From CAVPNY01 sp963706905 (GTDB lineage Bacteria; Chloroflexota; Anaerolineae; Anaerolineales; UBA4823): DNA of 59,679 nt. Under the pieces are notes generated by a model. That model was not told the DNA's origin. It ran no database searches and was given only the letters and a program-made list of their open reading frames with translations. Below are positions 59,401 to 59,679 of the stretch, one piece after another. The translations under genes and the position numbers were made by a program. The stretch is from positions 1 through 59,679 of the forward strand of contig CAVPNY010000004.1 in assembly GCA_963706905.1 (NCBI GenBank), in the 5' to 3' direction. How positions within the stretch are numbered: position 1 is the stretch's first letter; each line of letters starts with the position of its first letter.

Positions 59401-59679
59401 GGACGGTGATCTACAAGACGGCCGACTGGCACAAGCCGTGGAATATCGGCGTGACGGCTGATCCGGCGATCCAGGCCGAGATCGACGCCTTGAATGCTCA
59501 ACTGGCGCCGATCCTGAGCACGGTGATCGGCGAGTCGTCCAGGTATGTCCCGCGCGCCGACGCCTGTGGAAATGGGAATGGCCGCACCTGCGAGTCGCTG
59601 GTCGGGGATCTGGCCACCGATGCGATGCGCCTGACCTACACCACGGACTTTGCCATCACCAACGCAGGCGGGCTGCGCG
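56487..59679 (+). CDS. Secreted two-domain phosphatase: type I phosphodiesterase fused to 5'-nucleotidase, C-terminus cut by window edge
   Basis: Open for 1064 codons to the window end. AAGGAG precedes ATG 56487. The signal peptide MTKKNSWRAFSIFVVLALFV... ends near PTAASA. Domain 1 (about 45-690) is an alkaline-phosphatase-superfamily phosphodiesterase: VIFFAADGMRPDL, the nucleophile Thr in FPPNTGVGWYTLATG, and metal ligands in ATSDHGFSAQW. Domain 2 (from about 708) is a UshA-type calcineurin-like metallophosphatase: TLSDFHGQLTP, TAGDAVGATPP, FGNHNFDYG, VAGHIGAD and GGHTHYQT, and then the start of the 5'-nucleotidase C domain. Together they could turn a phosphodiester first into a nucleotide and then into nucleoside and phosphate outside the cell. 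Confidence 0.9.
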   Translation, partial: MTKKNSWRAFSIFVVLALFVSLVPTAASAGTITSAPIAESVIFFAADGMRPDLMQKYAGEGLMPTYTGLMARGISGDNGLVQAFPPNTGVGWYTLATGTYPGEAGSTNNTFHRTGDTFSNRTAAFSAGVLQADTLAEAAERAGKKVVSMEWSGGSRTMTPLKGPVVDYRNFYSNRGLWTNWDVPGQPAGATAFGVQYQRYDLVDAAGWTNAPASFSPAKQGVFDLGSYTSGGSPVIANDQYDFYVYDSTNDAAVNYDNVLIVPNANGKNGSKAVADLMEKEWADVKVVLANPAGKTGGFYVKAMLLAPDLSQFSLFFTSVARAVATCTGCGYAGDFEDDLNRLFPSSTAADYAVFESGLVDADTYAEQGLKWKDAHFTYLRYILSTASVPTVTGGSVVGMGYKPKLLLLGNPVTDEFSHMFLGLSTQSVNGVTNPYYNNYYSYGELITPERAEGFLKAAYAEADETLALGQKLIGGRPTVFATSDHGFSAQWLAVNAGKVLLDAGLQNSGGTPLTEVFSNCRTGTGTGAINLAKACWAGGTAQIYVNTTLPTGETYEGVRTKVMNAFSSLSDPANPGAQVVLKIMKKEELRNVDGSDSLQPNRSGDVVVVLKPPYQFDAATFGQTIAFSQFFGQHGYLPETVNLAENVNMHATFVASGTGITRRAPLAGVRAVDLAPTIAFLLNFPGPNNARGRILYDLFPRPTQFKEATILTLSDFHGQLTPLTQTSDTVGPSYAIGGAAYLKPWFDLYRAEAKDGSVTLTAGDAVGATPPISNFFGDQPTIKLMNMMGVTQDTFGNHNFDYGSEYLRTMLIPLANFKYLAANVVYPSGKYPAEWKPSTIVNLNGLKLGIIGYTLTELPTLIFPGYLDPFVVTDPVLAVNRQIRTLRFQNGVNAIFVAGHIGADPTSSTVTSPNDPLLGFTKSLVGADAVLGGHTHYQTIGAAPNGTLIVENVNAGTRFTRVRLVVDTNTRTVIYKTADWHKPWNIGVTADPAIQAEIDALNAQLAPILSTVIGESSRYVPRADACGNGNGRTCESLVGDLATDAMRLTYTTDFAITNAGGLR

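Overview
The window looks like a chromosome segment of an uncultured Chloroflexota bacterium, probably of class Anaerolineae. This is inferred from gene content: a CysO-type cysteine operon, a magnesium-chelatase-like I/D pair, a PucC-family carrier, tandem M1-type lipoproteins, GT39-like membrane glycosyltransferases, and promoters with strong TTGACA/TATAAT boxes. It also carries a Gram-positive-type LexA box, a type known from the green non-sulfur bacterium Dehalococcoides. No phage, plasmid or CRISPR region was seen. The only full transposon is one ISKra4-like insertion sequence.

Layout. 1-6.4 kb: four large polytopic glycosyltransferase-like proteins, two of them with apparent single-base frameshifts. 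6.5-18.7 kb: housekeeping genes (lipB, an FHA protein, a class V aminotransferase, rlmD, holA, a PucC-like carrier, radA), with a small conserved protein behind a promoter that holds a LexA box. 18.8-25.2 kb: clpC, the S1 protein (frameshifted tail) and the chelatase-like I/D pair joined at an A9 tract. 25.2-28.3 kb: two tandem M1-like lipoproteins. 28.3-28.7 kb: a gene-free stretch with a cluster of DnaA boxes, a candidate replication origin. 28.8-39.7 kb: an ArsR regulator with an MFS exporter, OsmC, glgC, tRNA-Leu(CAA), two GNATs, YchF, PepF, ParA and SSB. 39.7-41.2 kb: the ISKra4-like element with an 8-bp target duplication, sitting between the ssb and deoxynucleoside kinase promoters. 43.06-43.16 kb: two parS-like palindromes on either side of a terminator. 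43.2-50.4 kb: CPBP protease, SPFH protein, a GntR regulator with an 8-bp tandem repeat in its promoter, a two-component pair and a B12-radical SAM enzyme.

50.5-54.6 kb is the most interesting block. It is a tightly coupled operon of cysM, a JAMM protease, a ubiquitin-like sulfur carrier fused to a DUF4395 membrane domain, a membrane thioredoxin, and a MoeB-rhodanese. It lies behind a leader with a Cys-containing mini-ORF and mutually exclusive helices. By analogy with the Mycobacterium CysM/CysO/Mec/MoeZ pathway it should make cysteine from O-phosphoserine and a protein thiocarboxylate. Here the carrier's Gly-Gly is internal, so the JAMM protease may first have to release it from the membrane anchor. 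The window ends with a PIG-L deacetylase and a structured ~220-nt leader in front of a secreted protein that fuses a phosphodiesterase to a 5'-nucleotidase (cut by the window edge).

Recurring themes: several genes have a -10 box only 6-9 nt before ATG (leaderless transcripts likely). Five broken or split reading frames are each restored by removing one base, which could mean assembly error or, at the chelatase A9 and transposase C5 tracts, programmed frameshifting. Origin-proximal signals (DnaA boxes, parA, parS) lie within 15 kb of each other.
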